A DNA stretch of 64,000 bases from Pyxicephalus adspersus (Eukaryota; Chordata; Amphibia; Anura; Pyxicephalidae), in contig NC_092868.1 of the NCBI RefSeq assembly GCF_032062135.1, positions 52,017,617 to 52,081,616 on the forward strand, given 5' to 3'. Made by a program: the position numbers and the translations under genes. The notes under the pieces were generated by a model. The model did no database searches, had not been told where the DNA came from, and saw nothing but the letters and a program-made list of their open reading frames with translations. Position 1 is the first letter of the stretch. Every line of letters starts with the position of its first letter. Below are positions 13,545 through 25,572 of this stretch, one piece after another.

Positions 13545-14035
13545 AAGGTTTTCGTTATGTGACCAGCAAAGGTTTTCCTGATTATATTGTACGTGACCTC
13601 AGGCAAGCTGCCAATCCGGAGGTGCGGCCAGTAATTAGGTGCGTGATTGGGTCAGCGCGCCTGTGAACGAGCACTTGGGGCTTAATCAAAGTGATTGAGT
13701 GGTCTTACTGAGGACCCGGTCAGCAAAGATCAAGAAATCCTTCTCAGTGTCAGAGCTCTTCGATGACCAGCATGAAATGAGATGCGGCCTCCGTACAAAT
13801 TACAGTCAACGCGGTTCCACCTCGCCGCAGCCATAATGGCTGCCCTGCTTTCACGCCCTGAGGGAAAAGCTTTGGACAAAAAACGTTCGATTGTTGTATT
13901 ATGAAGTACATTGCCTGGAGGGCAGGATAATTGCTTCGCTCTGAGCCCTGAAATGATATTTCTTGACCGGTTTCCGACAACCTGATGGCCGCAGGCTGAT
14001 GTATCAAAACTCCCAAAATTCAGAGCGGCTGATCA
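13545..14035. promoter_or_regulatory. CpG-containing island, candidate conserved non-coding element
   Basis: Non-repetitive sequence with clearly more CpG than its surroundings. It contains a LEF/TCF-like ATCAAAG at 13685-13691, CAGTAATTAGG near 13630 and TAATTG-type words. The minus-strand open frame of 88 codons here resembles no family I know and lacks a credible exon structure. It lies 1.2 kb downstream of the PR-domain exon in transcript direction. Confidence 0.35.
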
Positions 14036-15196
14036 ATGGTAGTCAAAGATGAGTCGAGAAAAAGAATTATGGGGATTGATGGGGGATATAGAATTTACTG
14101 TAACCTGCACCAATCAACTGCAGCTCTGACAATTTCGCTCAGGGTTAAGGAAACTCAACTACAGGGTTATATTATATCTCTGGGATTCTCAAAGTTTCCT
14201 AAGCACAACTTTTTTGGCGAAGCATTGCAAGTTTACTGCAAGCAAAAAGGAACAACTCTAATGCAGTGCATAGCCTTTGCCCCTGGTCAGAACAGTCACA
14301 AGCGGCAAAGGAATTGATAACCAGACCCCCTCACAATAAAAGAGTGGGCCCACAGCCATATTGTCAAGTTGGAATTCTGTCTAGGGACAGCTACTGTGTT
14401 TTATTTTATTTTTAGCCATTAGCACTAATCCCCCATGACCCCCCATGTTCCATGAACCTGGTTATGACCACACATGATTATCTAGATTTGCCTCTCAAGA
14501 TTTCGAGTTTGCCAAAAAAGTGTGCAAATTTCCAACTTTAAGTGAGGTTTGTGAAACTTTTGCACACCATATCCAGGCACTTAGCCTTTACCTATTTTAT
14601 TGGATGGGGAATAAGTCATGTGAGTATGTGTGGGCCAATAAATCAGCTTGTATTAAAGTGGCAGTAAACACAAAAAAGGCAAAAAGGCACAAGGAGATAG
14701 AAGCTTTTCACATGCAAAGTCTCTTGACTTATTTTTACACCACACACACATGCACCATTCAGTATGGCGAATGTATACATGCAGGAGTAACACCAATAGT
14801 AGCCAGCCAATAGCTACAGAGGTTTGTTGTAGACCTGGAAGACTCAGCAGCAAAGATAGCAGTTTCGGGGGATGCAGTGGTGACTGGTTCCTGGACCTAT
14901 CATCCCTACAGAGTGCTAACCAAATGGTAAGTGTGTACCATAATCCGCAACTATACTGTGCATACAAAGTTCACCAACACCAATGAAAATGTAGTTCCAT
15001 TTTATGTTGGAACATTTTTAGAACATTTTTGATACATTCTAGTTTTTCCAAGTGGCTTCTGGGGATTACCAATCAAAAATACAAAAAAGTTACTTTTTTC
15101 AGGCCCATTACAATATTCAACTTCACAATGACAGACGAGGATTTGTTAAGGAGCCCTTACACATATCATGTAAAATATTTATATTGTTAGTCCTAC

Positions 15197-15325
15197 CTGG
15201 TCATTCAAATGACAAACAGCCAAATTTTGTTCATCTCGGGAGCAGGCCATTCGGATAAATTTTAGCCAGTTTCCCAGCTGATTATTTTCTATGGACATCT
15301 TTTCATCCTCCAAATCTTCTGATGC
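15197..15325 (-). CDS. PRDM16: Internal exon encoding part of a PR/SET domain, PRDM16-like
   Basis: A 129-base exon, 43 codons with no stop, read from 15325 down to 15197. It begins with codons for Ala-Ser-Glu-Asp-Leu and ends Asn-Asp-Gln, followed by donor GTAGGA. The peptide has the PR-domain signature WLKFIR at residues 20-25, ACS at 27-29 and QNL at 33-35. From memory of the family, PRDM16 has SEDL, EK, NQ, WLK-IR, ACS-D-QNL and a final C...Q at the matching places, about 23 of 43 identical. MECOM shares fewer positions, and PRDM2 shares mainly GNWL, ACS and EQNL. PRDM16 is a zinc-finger transcription regulator with a histone-methyltransferase PR domain, acting in the nucleus. Oddities: two residues shorter than the human exon by my alignment, and the usual FCVDA-type motif is replaced by residues M10-N14. 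It could be a fast-evolving PRDM16 or a third, non-mammalian paralogue. The exon itself is well supported, its orthology less so. Confidence 0.75.
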
Positions 15326-15360
15326 CTGAAAATAGAACAAGACGAATTAGGTGTCAGGAA
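15326..15360 (-). other. 3' splice signal of the PR-domain exon
   Basis: Read on the minus strand, the intron ends in TTGTTCTATTTTCAG directly before the exon. A branch-point-like CTGAC has its A at 15354, 29 bases upstream of the first exon base. The reading frame of the exon meets a TAA 24-30 bases upstream, so coding does not continue leftward and the acceptor defines the exon start. Confidence 0.75.
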
Positions 15361-18059
15361 AGAAAGTCATCGGATATGAATTAAATAATAATATTTATTA
15401 GAAAACTAGGTAACTTTATTAGAATTTTTTGGGAAATATCCAAATTTGGCAGGCCAAGATAGGTCACATGGCCAGGTCATGCCATGTGTAATTGGGACAC
15501 CATTGGCCAGAGCTATAAGAGTCATGTCCGAAGTCAAGTTTTTTAAACAGAACAAGAAGCTAGAACAATAGTGCAGTAAGCCAAAGCAACCAATCAAAAT
15601 TCAAAACCAGTAGACAATGGTTTCTGATTGGTATGTGTATTGCATTTTGCTTTGCTCCATGAACTTTTCACACTAGAGGCCTATATAGTTGGGGCCCATA
15701 ACCATGGGCTAAAACGATTATCAGAACTATGTTCAGGACCAGGTCCTTATTCAGATACAAATTACAAGGTAGGTAATCCAAAACCATGTTGCTAGAACAA
15801 AACAACACACAGGTTCCAAGATTAGATTGTGGTCCATAGTTAAAGCCAATTTCAAGCATTCTGAGCCAAGTCCGAGTCAGGTTCAGAGCCAAGTTACAAG
15901 AATAGTGTTTACAACATCATCTACCATTATGGGTCTCCTGCTTCTTTCCCTACCCCAATGTGTACAATAATGCCCCCCATTCCTACCCCTATTTTTTGAC
16001 TGTACCAATGTAAAGTGAAACAGCAGACTGATGAGCTCATCCAATGAAACACTTAGGTATCTCGTAATATCATTAGGGTTCCTTGCACCACAGCACAACG
16101 GGCGCTTTGGGTTACTTCTCATTCTCCCAATCTGAGCTCTGCTGTACAGAGATAGCATACGTCAAATTCAGGCACCGCTTACATTAAAAAAAAAGGAAGA
16201 TCTGCATTATTTCTATATCTGCCCGGAGTTCTGTGTAATAAGTGCTGACCATGCTTTACTGGAAAACAGAGTCATAATAATAAGGGGTAATTTTTCCCTT
16301 AGGATTATAATAAGAGTGCAGTTTCCAGAATGGTATTTGGCATATTCAGATATTTTATGAATCTTTTTGTTGTCAAGGTTCACATAGCATCTGAACTGGG
16401 TTTAATCTCGCCTTTGTCAGAGTGCATGGGAATACACACCCAACCTTGGCCTTTGCTAACATCGCTGGCAGCAAAACTGTACAGTACCCCATTGTATCAT
16501 AGCAAGGTCCTCTGGTGTACGCTGGCTAAAGAGCAAGGCACCAAAGGACTTTATTACATGAAATGCCTGGGTGACAACACGGGGACTACAACAGATCACT
16601 AGGTAAAACCAACCAGACAGATGATGTATGAAGAGGTTACTCACTTAACTGGTAAACATTACCATTCATTTGTGAGTGCGGTTAATGATTAATGGGCTCT
16701 TGCTGTTTTTCACACTGCTTTCTGTTTTGCAATGCAAAGAGGTTATTTTTGTAAAAGCAGTCAACACTATTTTAGAAGTTCCTTAGTATATGCCAGAGAA
16801 TGTGATTGCCTTGTGGCACATATGGAGCAATAAGAGCACCGGTACACCTGTCCAAACCACCTAATTCTGTGGCAGCAACCAAGGCATTGTAGGAGCTTTA
16901 TTTATTGTTCACATCCAATACCAAAATGGTTATCTATGTAAGTTATTGTGACCATGGCATGATTGTTGGTGCCAGATAGGCTAATGTGAGCATTAATTTC
17001 AGGATTTTCATACACAGAGGGCTCTAAGTATAAGCAGAATGCAAAATAATCCCCAAATGGTTAGTGGCTTCTGTGGACTAAAACAACTTGAAGATGGTCT
17101 AGGAGAGCAAAAGACGACCAGACTGGTTTGAGTGGACAGAAAAACAATAGTAATAGATGATCACTTTACATGACTGGTGCGTAGGTTTTAAGCAGATGGG
17201 TTTCAACCACAGAAGGTTCAACTTCTGCCATCCAAGAACAGAGGGCAAAGGGCATAGGATCACCAAAAACGGACAGTTAGGGTCATTTCAGACCTGTGAT
17301 AAGCAGTAGTGGTTTCCAACAGGCTTAACCACAGTCCCAACCTCTACCCAATAAATAAATAAAAACACTTTTTGCAGCAAATCGGGGTGGGGTTGGCAAA
17401 AGTCACTTTTGGCTGAGGTGTTGTGGCTTGCACATTTGCACACAGCCATGTATACATCTTATTGTGGCGGCTTGCCTATTCGGGCTGCACGGCAGGACTG
17501 AAATGACCCTTACAGACTGAAAAAGGTAGCCAGGTCTGATAAATCTTAATTTATGGTAAGACAGATGGTGGATCAATTGTGTTCCAGCATTGTCAACCTG
17601 TCCTGTCTCCAATGGAGACCACAAGTGGCTATTTCAACACACATTAAGCAGGCATGGGCCAATATTTCCATCATCAAGAAACCCACCATGGATAATACCC
17701 CAGCAGCTGTCACTGGAGTGCTATAGATAACTAAAGGCTGACACAAAGGTTGCAGGTGATCATCAAAAATAGCAAAAAGTATAGTAAGAACATATATTTT
17801 ATTTTTTAAATGAAGATTGTTTGTTAACGTTCTTCGAGAAACTAAATAAGATTCCCTTAAGGTTTTCATGTACTTTAAGCAAATATATCACCCTGGGTAG
17901 TTAAAACCATTTTATTTTGAGAATATGACAGAGAACATTGTGGTCTTGACAAAGCTACTTTTCCTTAACCAAAACAACAAAAAGCCTGGATGTAATAAAT
18001 TGTGCATTTTCTCCAAAAATAACTGTATAAACTTCCTATATTGTAAACGTTTAAGATAA

Positions 18060-18440
18060 CAATTATCCACGCTGGAAATGTTGAGTTCTAGAAGTGAAGA
18101 CGCATTAGGAGAAGGTTCGGGCCGGGACTCGGCTTGGGGTTGAGGTGAGGGGGTCTTTCTTTAATTCTGACCTAATGGGGCCTTGCTTTGCTATAGGCAG
18201 AGCGTGCTATAATTATCGTGATTTTAGAGGTAGCTATAAAACCCACACAAATAACCCCGTTGTTTCTCAAGCTCTCTCATTGTTTGCTGAATGCAGGGGA
18301 TTCAGCGGCTTCCAGTTTTTCGCACCTTGGGCATTTTATCAAATTTAAAATGGCTGTTTTTATTTTTTTAGATTTTTGTTTTGCATTTAGGGTCTTTATT
18401 TCAAATTACCAGAAGGTGGGATTTAAATATATCTAAAGTC
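18060..18440. promoter_or_regulatory. Repeat-poor island, candidate conserved non-coding element
   Basis: Non-repetitive sequence with SOX-like CATTGTTT near 18278 and CGTTGTTTCT near 18258, and a homeodomain-like ATAATTATC near 18210. The left part (18110-18140) is unusually GC-rich for the window. No recognisable exon. Function inferred only from composition. Confidence 0.28.
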
Positions 18441-18554
18441 AAAACTTTATTTTTTATGGCATAGATTAAGGGAGGGTTCAATCTGCTGTTACTTTACATC
18501 CAGAATTCCCAGGAAGTGAGAGGATATCTTTCCAATCTTCTCCTGGACAATTTT

Positions 18555-18860
18555 TATATAACAAGTGTCCTCATTGGAATATTCCTTCCAGCAATATTGA
18601 GGAACAAGTGTCCCAACTGGGAGATTCCTTCCAAGAATATTGTAAAAATCATTCTAACAAAAATAGGAAACAAAAGTTGTCATTGGAAGATTCCTTCCAA
18701 TAATATTGGGGAACAAATGTGCCAATTGGAAGATTCCTTCCAGCAATAATGATTAACAAGTGTCTTATTTTGAAGATTCCTTCCAACAATAATGAGGAAC
18801 AAATGTTCTGATTCAAAATTTCCTATCATTGGAAAATTGCTACCAGTGGAGACAACTGTT
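18555..18860. repeat. ~45-bp tandem array, 5-6 diverged units
   Basis: The word AGATTCCTTCCA recurs six times, usually preceded by CAATTGG-like bases and followed by GCAATAATGAGGAACAAGTG. Units are uneven because of small insertions, one of them of about 30 bases near 18640. The array fades out after 18830. Confidence 0.8.
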
Positions 18861-19464
18861 CCAGTGACAAGTTGCCAAAATGATGATTTCCAATAGCTTG
18901 TGGGGATTTCCTCTGACTTCCTTATGCTGTTAGCAGGACATTTCCCCAAATAGACATAAAAAAACCCTCCCTTTATGTGGCTACACATTCTTTGAATAGT
19001 GTCCCCAGCACCTTTTAGCCAGGCGTACCACCCAGCACTTTTCAATAACCGTCCAGATGTTTATGGGTGGTTACTCAAAAAGTTGGGTCACAGTACAAAG
19101 ACCAGCGCAAGCCTACAGCTTAAAAATTTCTGGGGAGAACACTGTTTTAATATAACCTTTTAGAAAGGACTTCAAAAAGAGGGCCCCTTGGAGTGTGTTT
19201 TTTATTTAAATGTCGAATGCCCTTTTGGCTGACTTTCTTTTCTTTGGACTAAAAAAAGGCACACTTAGAGTTTTTCCCCTGTGACCAATGAGGTTTGTCT
19301 TTCATTTTATAAGATCATTATGGGCTTAATTGGACTTAATACATAGAAAACCAATAATGCAATTTGTGGGAATAGGGCCTTAATTAAAAATTCCATTAAA
19401 TGGAAGGTAGGGCAAAACTGTCTTTGCGCACTTCCTTTGCTGGGGTATTATTGAATCAGCCCCA

Positions 19465-19692
19465 AATTGCTCAGTGGTATGCACTTTGGCCCCATGGTCC
19501 TGGGTTTCATTTTTGGTCAGGATACATAGAGTTTGCATGTTCTCCATACATTTGTGCAGATTTCTTCCAGGCACTTATATAGGTTAATTGGCTTTCCCAT
19601 AAATTGGCTTTAGACCGTGTAAGGATATTAGATTGTAAGCTCCTTTGAGTGATAGGACTGTAGAACATGACATGTGCCTTATAAATAAAAGT
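19465..19692 (+). mobile_element. tRNA-derived SINE, 5' end to tail
   Basis: It starts with a degenerate tRNA-like promoter: box A-like GCTCAGTGGTATGCACTTTGG and box B-like GGGTTTCATTTTTGG. A conserved core follows (GAGTTTGCATGTTCTCC and GGTTAATTGGCTT). The tail ATTAGATTGTAAGCTCC leads to CCTTATAAATAAAAG. The layout is that of a full SINE, with decay in box B and a shortened middle. The tail start matches the shorter copies at 23.9, 61.9 and 63.1 kb. Confidence 0.75.
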
Positions 19693-19739
19693 GAAAAGCT
19701 TATATACATTTGTGTGGTTTTTTGACGCACTAATGCAAG

Positions 19740-20425
19740 CGATGCCTCAGCATTTGCATCGCCCTAGGACTCTGATTGCCTTTTCTTCAAACTGAGGCCT
19801 CTTTCAGCCCACACACGCTGTGATCTCTGGACAATTTGGCTAAAAGTGACCTGACTAGCAGGCGAAATTCTAATGTGTCAAGTGAGATTAAATCGGCAGC
19901 CATGAGATGATCCATGTAGAGGAATGTGAGATCAGGGTAAAGCCTGCACACTTAAGGTTGCAGTAATTGCAGCATACACTCCTGTACTGTCCCTTTGATG
20001 CTGGAACATTGCTGTTAGCAAAGAAAGCATCCTGATTAACTTCTATCCTCCTCTGTGCCTCCTCGTGTGCGCGCCCACTCCTTCCTCCTTCCCTATCCAG
20101 TAGCTGAGCTCACACACAGTCTGGCTTGGAAAGGAACCAAAGCAGCAAAGTAAGAGAGAACAGCGGGCAAGGCTCACATGCAGGTCCCGCTCACAGCATT
20201 AACCATTCTGAGGTGAGACTGGGGTCCGCCACTTACCCGCTGTTTACATGTTGCTGCCCCCCGCTCCCAGAGCCATTTAAACCAGCCACTGCACAATTAC
20301 AGCTAATTCTTTTCAGATGCTTGCTGTCCTCCTGCTCTGCACAATTAAAACATGTCTTTTTTTTACCCTGTGAACAGTTGCTGCAATTTAAAGGGAATCT
20401 GACTAGGAACCAAACATCTGCTTGA
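19740..20425. promoter_or_regulatory. GC-richer island, candidate regulatory DNA or untranslated exon
   Basis: Non-repetitive and less AT-rich than its surroundings, with a pyrimidine-rich CpG stretch (20040-20100, including GTGTGCGCGCCC). A strong plus-strand splice-donor match GAG/GTGAGA falls at 20212/20213. This could be a non-coding first exon of an antisense transcript, or simply conserved DNA. No coding frame convinces me. Confidence 0.3.
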
Positions 20426-21416
20426 TTTGCTGGTGGCAGCATTCTCTGGCCCATGACGTGTTCTAGTTTTAGGGCCGTGAGGCCACAAGTCCAAAACTGA
20501 CAATTGAGTATAGATGACCACACACATACACGACAGGCTTTTAATTCCATCCATCTATTCACTAGCAAGATCGTATTAAAAAAATATAATTGGTTCAAAA
20601 ATGGAATTATGGATAGGGTTCGGATGGGTGTACAATTATTTGCCTACTCAGATCCTTTTGTTCATTGCCACTTACATCATATTTAAAGTATTTGTTAGCA
20701 GAACAAAACAACATATTACTTACAGACATTTGGAAAGTATGAAAATACAAGGGACTGCCATTCCTGATCCTCTTCTAAATATGTTGGTTGTCTGGCTGTA
20801 ATTGTAACCTGGCTTCAATTCAGTCATTGATTCAGGGGGTTCAGAAAGTCAGAGAAATCCTATATTTTAAGCTTGTGGCACAAAATACCCAACATACAGC
20901 CAAGCAACTCACATTTTAAAAGCAGAGGTCAGGAATGGTGGCTTTCTCTTATAATAGGTGTCCTTATGATAGTCCATCTTATAGCAAATTTTACCGTCGG
21001 CACCTTGCCAGAGACTTGTGGTCAAAAGCTGCAGTCTATGTTGGTTCTGACCCTCATTGTACAATGTTCTAAAGCCTGAGTACCCATGGCTAAACAACCA
21101 ATGGATAGTGTCAACTTCACCCAGATTGGGATGTGGGCAGCAGAAGAAGAGCTTTGCAATGAGCAAAAGAGACAAATGGAAGTACCCATCAAACCACACG
21201 ACCATAAGGAACTTTTATATAGTAATTATGGGTAGGTGTTAGGATATTGAGAGGCAGCACTTCTAGAAATCAACCTTAAAGTTCACATGTAATATGAAAA
21301 AAATGTGTTTCTTCCCCCCCACCCCCAGGCCAGCCATCAGTATGTATTACCATGTGCTCCATGGTCTTAACACACAACTGGATCATACACCTTGGCTAAC
21401 AAAGATAATTTATCCC

Positions 21417-21620
21417 AGAATCACACTCGTTAGATGAAATCTTTGTTAACCAAAATGAAACTAAAATACAGCTCAATACAGCTCACCGTGACAGCAGTTT
21501 GCTATTGCACTTCCACAAATGCATTCGTTAGGCGAAGCCGAAACCCAGCGGAAAAAATCTTTGTTAACCGAAAAATTCATTAGCAGAGTCACTCATTAGC
21601 CAAAGTATCACTGTACGTAG
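21417..21620. repeat. Dispersed-repeat-like sequence with internal echoes
   Basis: Two related phrases lie about 100 bases apart: ACTCGTTAGATGAAATCTTTG with TTAACCAAAA, and ATTCGTTAGGCGAAG with ATCTTTGTTAACCGAAA. The segment ends in GTATCACTGTA. The style is that of an old DNA-transposon remnant, but I cannot place it in a family. Confidence 0.35.
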
Positions 21621-21747
21621 AAGATAAAATGCAAACGCCCACTATCATAAAGTCAGTATTTGCATAGACATAGACACACCCATTAGGTTGTTTAGGCACC
21701 ATATCCTGTTTGCTGGTTTGCTTGCCCTTTCCCATACTAGGTTATTA

Positions 21748-21885
21748 GAAACAATGAAAGAAAAGAGGGGGAAAGGAAAAAAGGGAAAAGAAGGAAGGGA
21801 GAGGAAAAGGAATAGAAAGAAAAAGTCAGGGGTGGAAAAGAGAAAGGAGGGGAAGGGAAGAGAAGAACAGAATAAAGCCAAAGAA
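21748..21885. repeat. Purine-rich low-complexity tract
   Basis: About 140 bases of nearly pure A/G on the plus strand, dominated by AAAGG and GGAAG words without a fixed period. It is open on both strands for 70-odd codons only because of its composition. Confidence 0.8.
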
Positions 21886-22084
21886 GCACATTGGAATATT
21901 GGGATATAGTCTTTCAGAAAACAAAAAACAGTGCTGAGCCTAGGCCTAAGCCTATTTAGGTAAAAATAAGAGAGAAGAATAAACGAGAAAGCAGGCTCTT
22001 TTTAGGCACTTGGAAATTTCATAAAATCAATTTCATCAATAATAAAACATTATACACAAACTCTAGAAAGATGGTAGTTGTTAA

Positions 22085-22145
22085 CTCACTTCTGACGCAT
22101 TTCGCCCTAACTGAGCTTCATCAGGGCAGTATTGAGTGATAGTTT
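22085..22145 (+). repeat. Dispersed repeat with TTTCGCCC / CTTCATCAGG box
   Basis: Contains GACGCATTTCGCCC followed by GCTTCATCAGGGC. The same box pattern occurs near 35790, 56240 and, inverted, near 32255. I take it to be part of a dispersed amphibian repeat, but its full limits are not visible. Confidence 0.45.
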
Positions 22146-23225
22146 TAAGAGTTGGAGAGTGTATAATTAATATCAATCAAGGAGAGGTGAAAATGGGAGT
22201 GAAGGCAAGTTGAGGGATTGAGGTGAAGTAGGAGGGTGCACATCCCTGCTACTGTCTGCATTCACTGCAATAGATACCTTTATCCATATTGAGAATATCT
22301 AATTATCTCTGACTTTAGATATTGGATACGTATTGGAAAGGTAATTAATCCTGTGCACTCTTGGATGGGATATACACCCTCTCATAGAGTCCATCCACAT
22401 TTGGTTTTCATGGAGCCATCCAATCAATGGTCAGTTCTTTTCTACATAATACTATAGGGCTTTAAGGTCCCCCAACATTATCCTCATCAACTCGCCTTCA
22501 CCTCCGTGAAGAACAATCTGCCACCTTGTGTTGCCTACCATCCAGAAGAAAGCTTAGCCTAATACATTGTGCTCATATACAAGTTTAAATGAATGGAGCA
22601 GGACTCCTAACTTTAAAAGTTATTATTTTAGGGTAGGTCTGTTTTGAAAAAGTCTGCAAATACCTTTTTTTTATTTCCTAAGAGCTCTTCTTTAATGCCT
22701 GAGATCTTCCATTCATAGCAGCAAGAACACATAAAGATATATGGAGAGCCATGTGTTCAACTCAAGCAGAAGTATGTGTGCAATTACTGAGTTTGTTAAA
22801 GCCACGTATATTGAGCTCTGCTGTGTAGGTGTCTCTGACTCTATCCAGCCCTCTGTGGCTAACGCCTGTAAAAGGGACAATAACTCATACACCCATGCTG
22901 CCTTCCGATGCTCTATCACAGTTTAATGGCAAGGTTAGCTAATCTCAACAAGAGAATGGCTGGTTAGGTCACACTTGACTTATTATGCTGTAAAAAGGTC
23001 TACTTGGTGTAACGGTTACTACTGCATACAGGTGAGCAGCGAGCCGAGATATTTAACAGACTGCTGATTATATATTGTGAGCGGAGGGCATGGTGGAGTT
23101 TTTAATGACACTCAGGGATAGATTTGTAATACGTTTTAAGAGATTGCCAGAACTGAATACAATTAAACACTCATTGAACAGAACTAACATAATCTGGAAT
23201 ATGTTGGAAAAAGAAAGATGAAGGG

Positions 23226-23625
23226 CAGTGATTCTCAACCAGGCTTCCATAGAACCCTGGGCTTCCTCCAGAGGTTGTTAGGGGTTCCATGAGCAATGAT
23301 CAGTTTGTGCCTCTCAGGTCAGTTTAAGTGACACCAATCTTTTTGGCTATCTGTAAGAACAACATTCTTCCCAAGGGTAGGAGGGGTTCCCTGAAAAAAA
23401 GTTATTTGAAGGATTTCCCATATTTAAAAAGTCAAGAAAGGCTGATTTGGGTCCTACATTACAGATCATCCAAACAAATGTTAGCAATGCCAGCAATGTA
23501 AGAGGCATTCTTCCCACTGATGACGGTGTAAATATACTGTAAGCCATGGATCTATTATTTATAGCAGGGGTTCCCTGAAGATCTAAAAGATATTTCAAGG
23601 GGTTCCCCCATGTTAAAAATGCCTG
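23226..23625 (+). mobile_element. hAT-like non-autonomous element, longest plus copy
   Basis: It starts with CAGTGATTCTCAACC, a textbook hAT/Charlie-type end, and continues with the family blocks (GAGGTTGTTAGGGGTTCC, AGGTCAGTTTAAGTGAC, TTTTTGGCTATCTGTAAG). A second end-like segment, GTCAAGAAAGGCTG, sits inside at 23431-23444. The final part GGGGTTCCCCCATGTTAAAA ends near 23625. Flanking 8-mers ATGAAGGG and CTGTAGGG match at 6 of 8 positions, compatible with a decayed target duplication. Confidence 0.65.
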
Positions 23626-23904
23626 CTGTAGGGATTACATACAAAAACAGGTAGTCACTGTTTTTTCATATGCAAATATCCCTGCTCCAAAGATCTTATA
23701 TCTATAAGGTCTATATCGAGCAAATAAATTAGGGGATATGTTATGTCCCAGCTCCAAAGTCAGAGCTAAGGCCCTTATGAAGCTGTTTGCTATGGAATTA
23801 GCAAGCTTTGAAAAATGTTGTGCAGCCATGGATGGAGAGAATGTTAAGAGGAACTAGACACAGCTCAGAAATGTAACATGTAAAATAATATGTAATATTA
23901 TTAT

Positions 23905-24031
23905 CTACTAGATTGTAAGCTCTTCGTGGCAGGGTCCTCTCCCCCTGTATCACTGTCTGTATTAGTCTGTCATTTGCAATCCCTATTTAATGTACAGCTC
24001 TGCGTAATATGTTGGGGCTATATAAATCCTA
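23905..24031 (+). mobile_element. SINE tail copy (plus)
   Basis: Runs from TAGATTGTAAGCTCTTCG through AGGGTCCTCTCC and GCAATCCCTATTTAATG to GGGGCTATATAAATCC. The tRNA-like head is absent. It leads directly into an ATT/AAT trinucleotide run, the usual tail of this family. Confidence 0.7.
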
Positions 24032-24040
24032 TTTATTATT

Positions 24041-24084
<44 letters not shown>
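24032..24084. repeat. (ATT)n/(AAT)n microsatellite at SINE tail
   Basis: ATT repeats switch to AAT repeats, about 17 triplets in total, immediately downstream of the SINE tail. Probably grown from the element's own 3' end. Confidence 0.9.
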
Positions 24085-24086
<2 letters not shown>

Positions 24087-25484
24087 TATGTAATGTGTAT
24101 TATAACACGTAAAATAAAATTGGAATGGAAATTTGTTTAAAAATAAATTACAATTGTATGATTTGAATGTATCAATATTAAGATTTAAACACATTTCACC
24201 CAATATTGCTAACTCTTTTTTTAACTCAAATTAACTCAAATAAACATTTATGAAACCATACTCTTTATAAATGAATTTAGAAAATCCCTTGCCCCCCTCT
24301 TTTTTTAATATACAGAAGGTGTCAGGACGGAGTCATAAATGTGACATTCCATTTTGTAATTAACAGGCTTCCTGGTGTTCTGGAAAACACTTAATGAGAA
24401 AAGTGTCTGAGGAAAGCAAAGACAACTGTTAAAAGTTAATTGAGGTAAGGCTCGTCAATGCCTCTTTTTATAGATACCTGCTAGTGAAAGTTACTCATTT
24501 AAAATGGGAAATAAGTTTGGGTAAACAAGGATATTCTAAGTGGTCCAGTCATCAAATTTTGTTTTATTTTTTCCTGAATATGACTAAGCCAATTTTCTTC
24601 AGCAAAACGGGAAAGTTAATATTATTTATTCAAAAAAAAAAAAAAAAAAAGGACAAACTTGTCCTTGCGATTCTCCAAAAAGAAAAAAAGAGGACAAATA
24701 TGTACATTTATATATATACAGTTTTATATATACTTTTAGTATTTAGATTTTGTGTCATTTTTATATATTTTCTATTATGTTTATACATAAACCTGCCATT
24801 TGAGTCTATTTTAATTCTCAAGCATCCAATATGCAACACATAATACATATGTAACTATAAATACTGGTAATGTTCTTTTTGCCTTATTTGCTTTTTGCAG
24901 GTTTTGTGTAGTACCAATTGTACAAAATATTTTTGATCATTTAAACTCTATATAACTATATATATATATAGTAAACTAAACAGTGTGTGGCTGAGGGTAT
25001 ATTCTTAATCCAGCTGTTGCAATTGAGGTTGGGTGAAAGATCTGCTTGTGTTGTCTAGTTTACATACCCCTACCCATCGCCTACCCCTACCCAGTTGTGA
25101 GCGGAGGAATGAGCATATCAGTAGGCTGCTGCTCCTTTGTTGCCCAATAGGGAAGCTCAGGGGCGTGATCAAAAACAAGCCATGCTTTCCCTACCTATCA
25201 CCAATTGACATCACACTTTTTCTCTTTTCATCTTTGACTAGGACATATCATTGTCAATGGTAATCCTGCACGCCATTACAATATTAAAAAAAATGCTCTT
25301 TTATTCCTAACCTTTGAGACAATTTATATATATTAAATGAAATATATATCATATATATCTCACAGGAATAGGAATATTATTAAGAGGATAGAATATAGAA
25401 GGAGAATATTATAATCGCATGCAGGATTACTATTGATATTTTTATGTCCTAATCATTGAATTCATAGCATGAAGATGTGATCGA

Positions 25485-25485
25485 A

Positions 25486-25520
<35 letters not shown>

Positions 25521-25522
25521 GA

Positions 25523-25572
<50 letters not shown>

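Larger units (their letters stand above)
1..15196 (-). other. Putative intron downstream of the PR-domain exon
   Basis: Inferred from the donor at 15196 (GTAGGA on the minus strand) and from failing to find the next exon expected for a PRDM16/MECOM-type gene, which would carry the end of the PR domain and the first zinc finger. Named repeats and islands inside are listed separately. I see nothing I can name in 460-3880, 4511-5310, 6500-7340, 7890-8700, 9650-10130, 10470-13500 and 14040-15196. Those stretches are AT-rich with only short chance reading frames. A homopolymer junction of about 11 C then 12 A lies at 13506-13528. Confidence 0.5.

Noticed and set aside
13750..14016. 88-codon minus-strand frame as the next exon of the PR-domain gene
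   Set aside because: The residues do not resemble the end of a PR domain (no Tyr-Tyr or Glu-Glu-Leu-Leu pattern in the right context) and no matching acceptor was seen.
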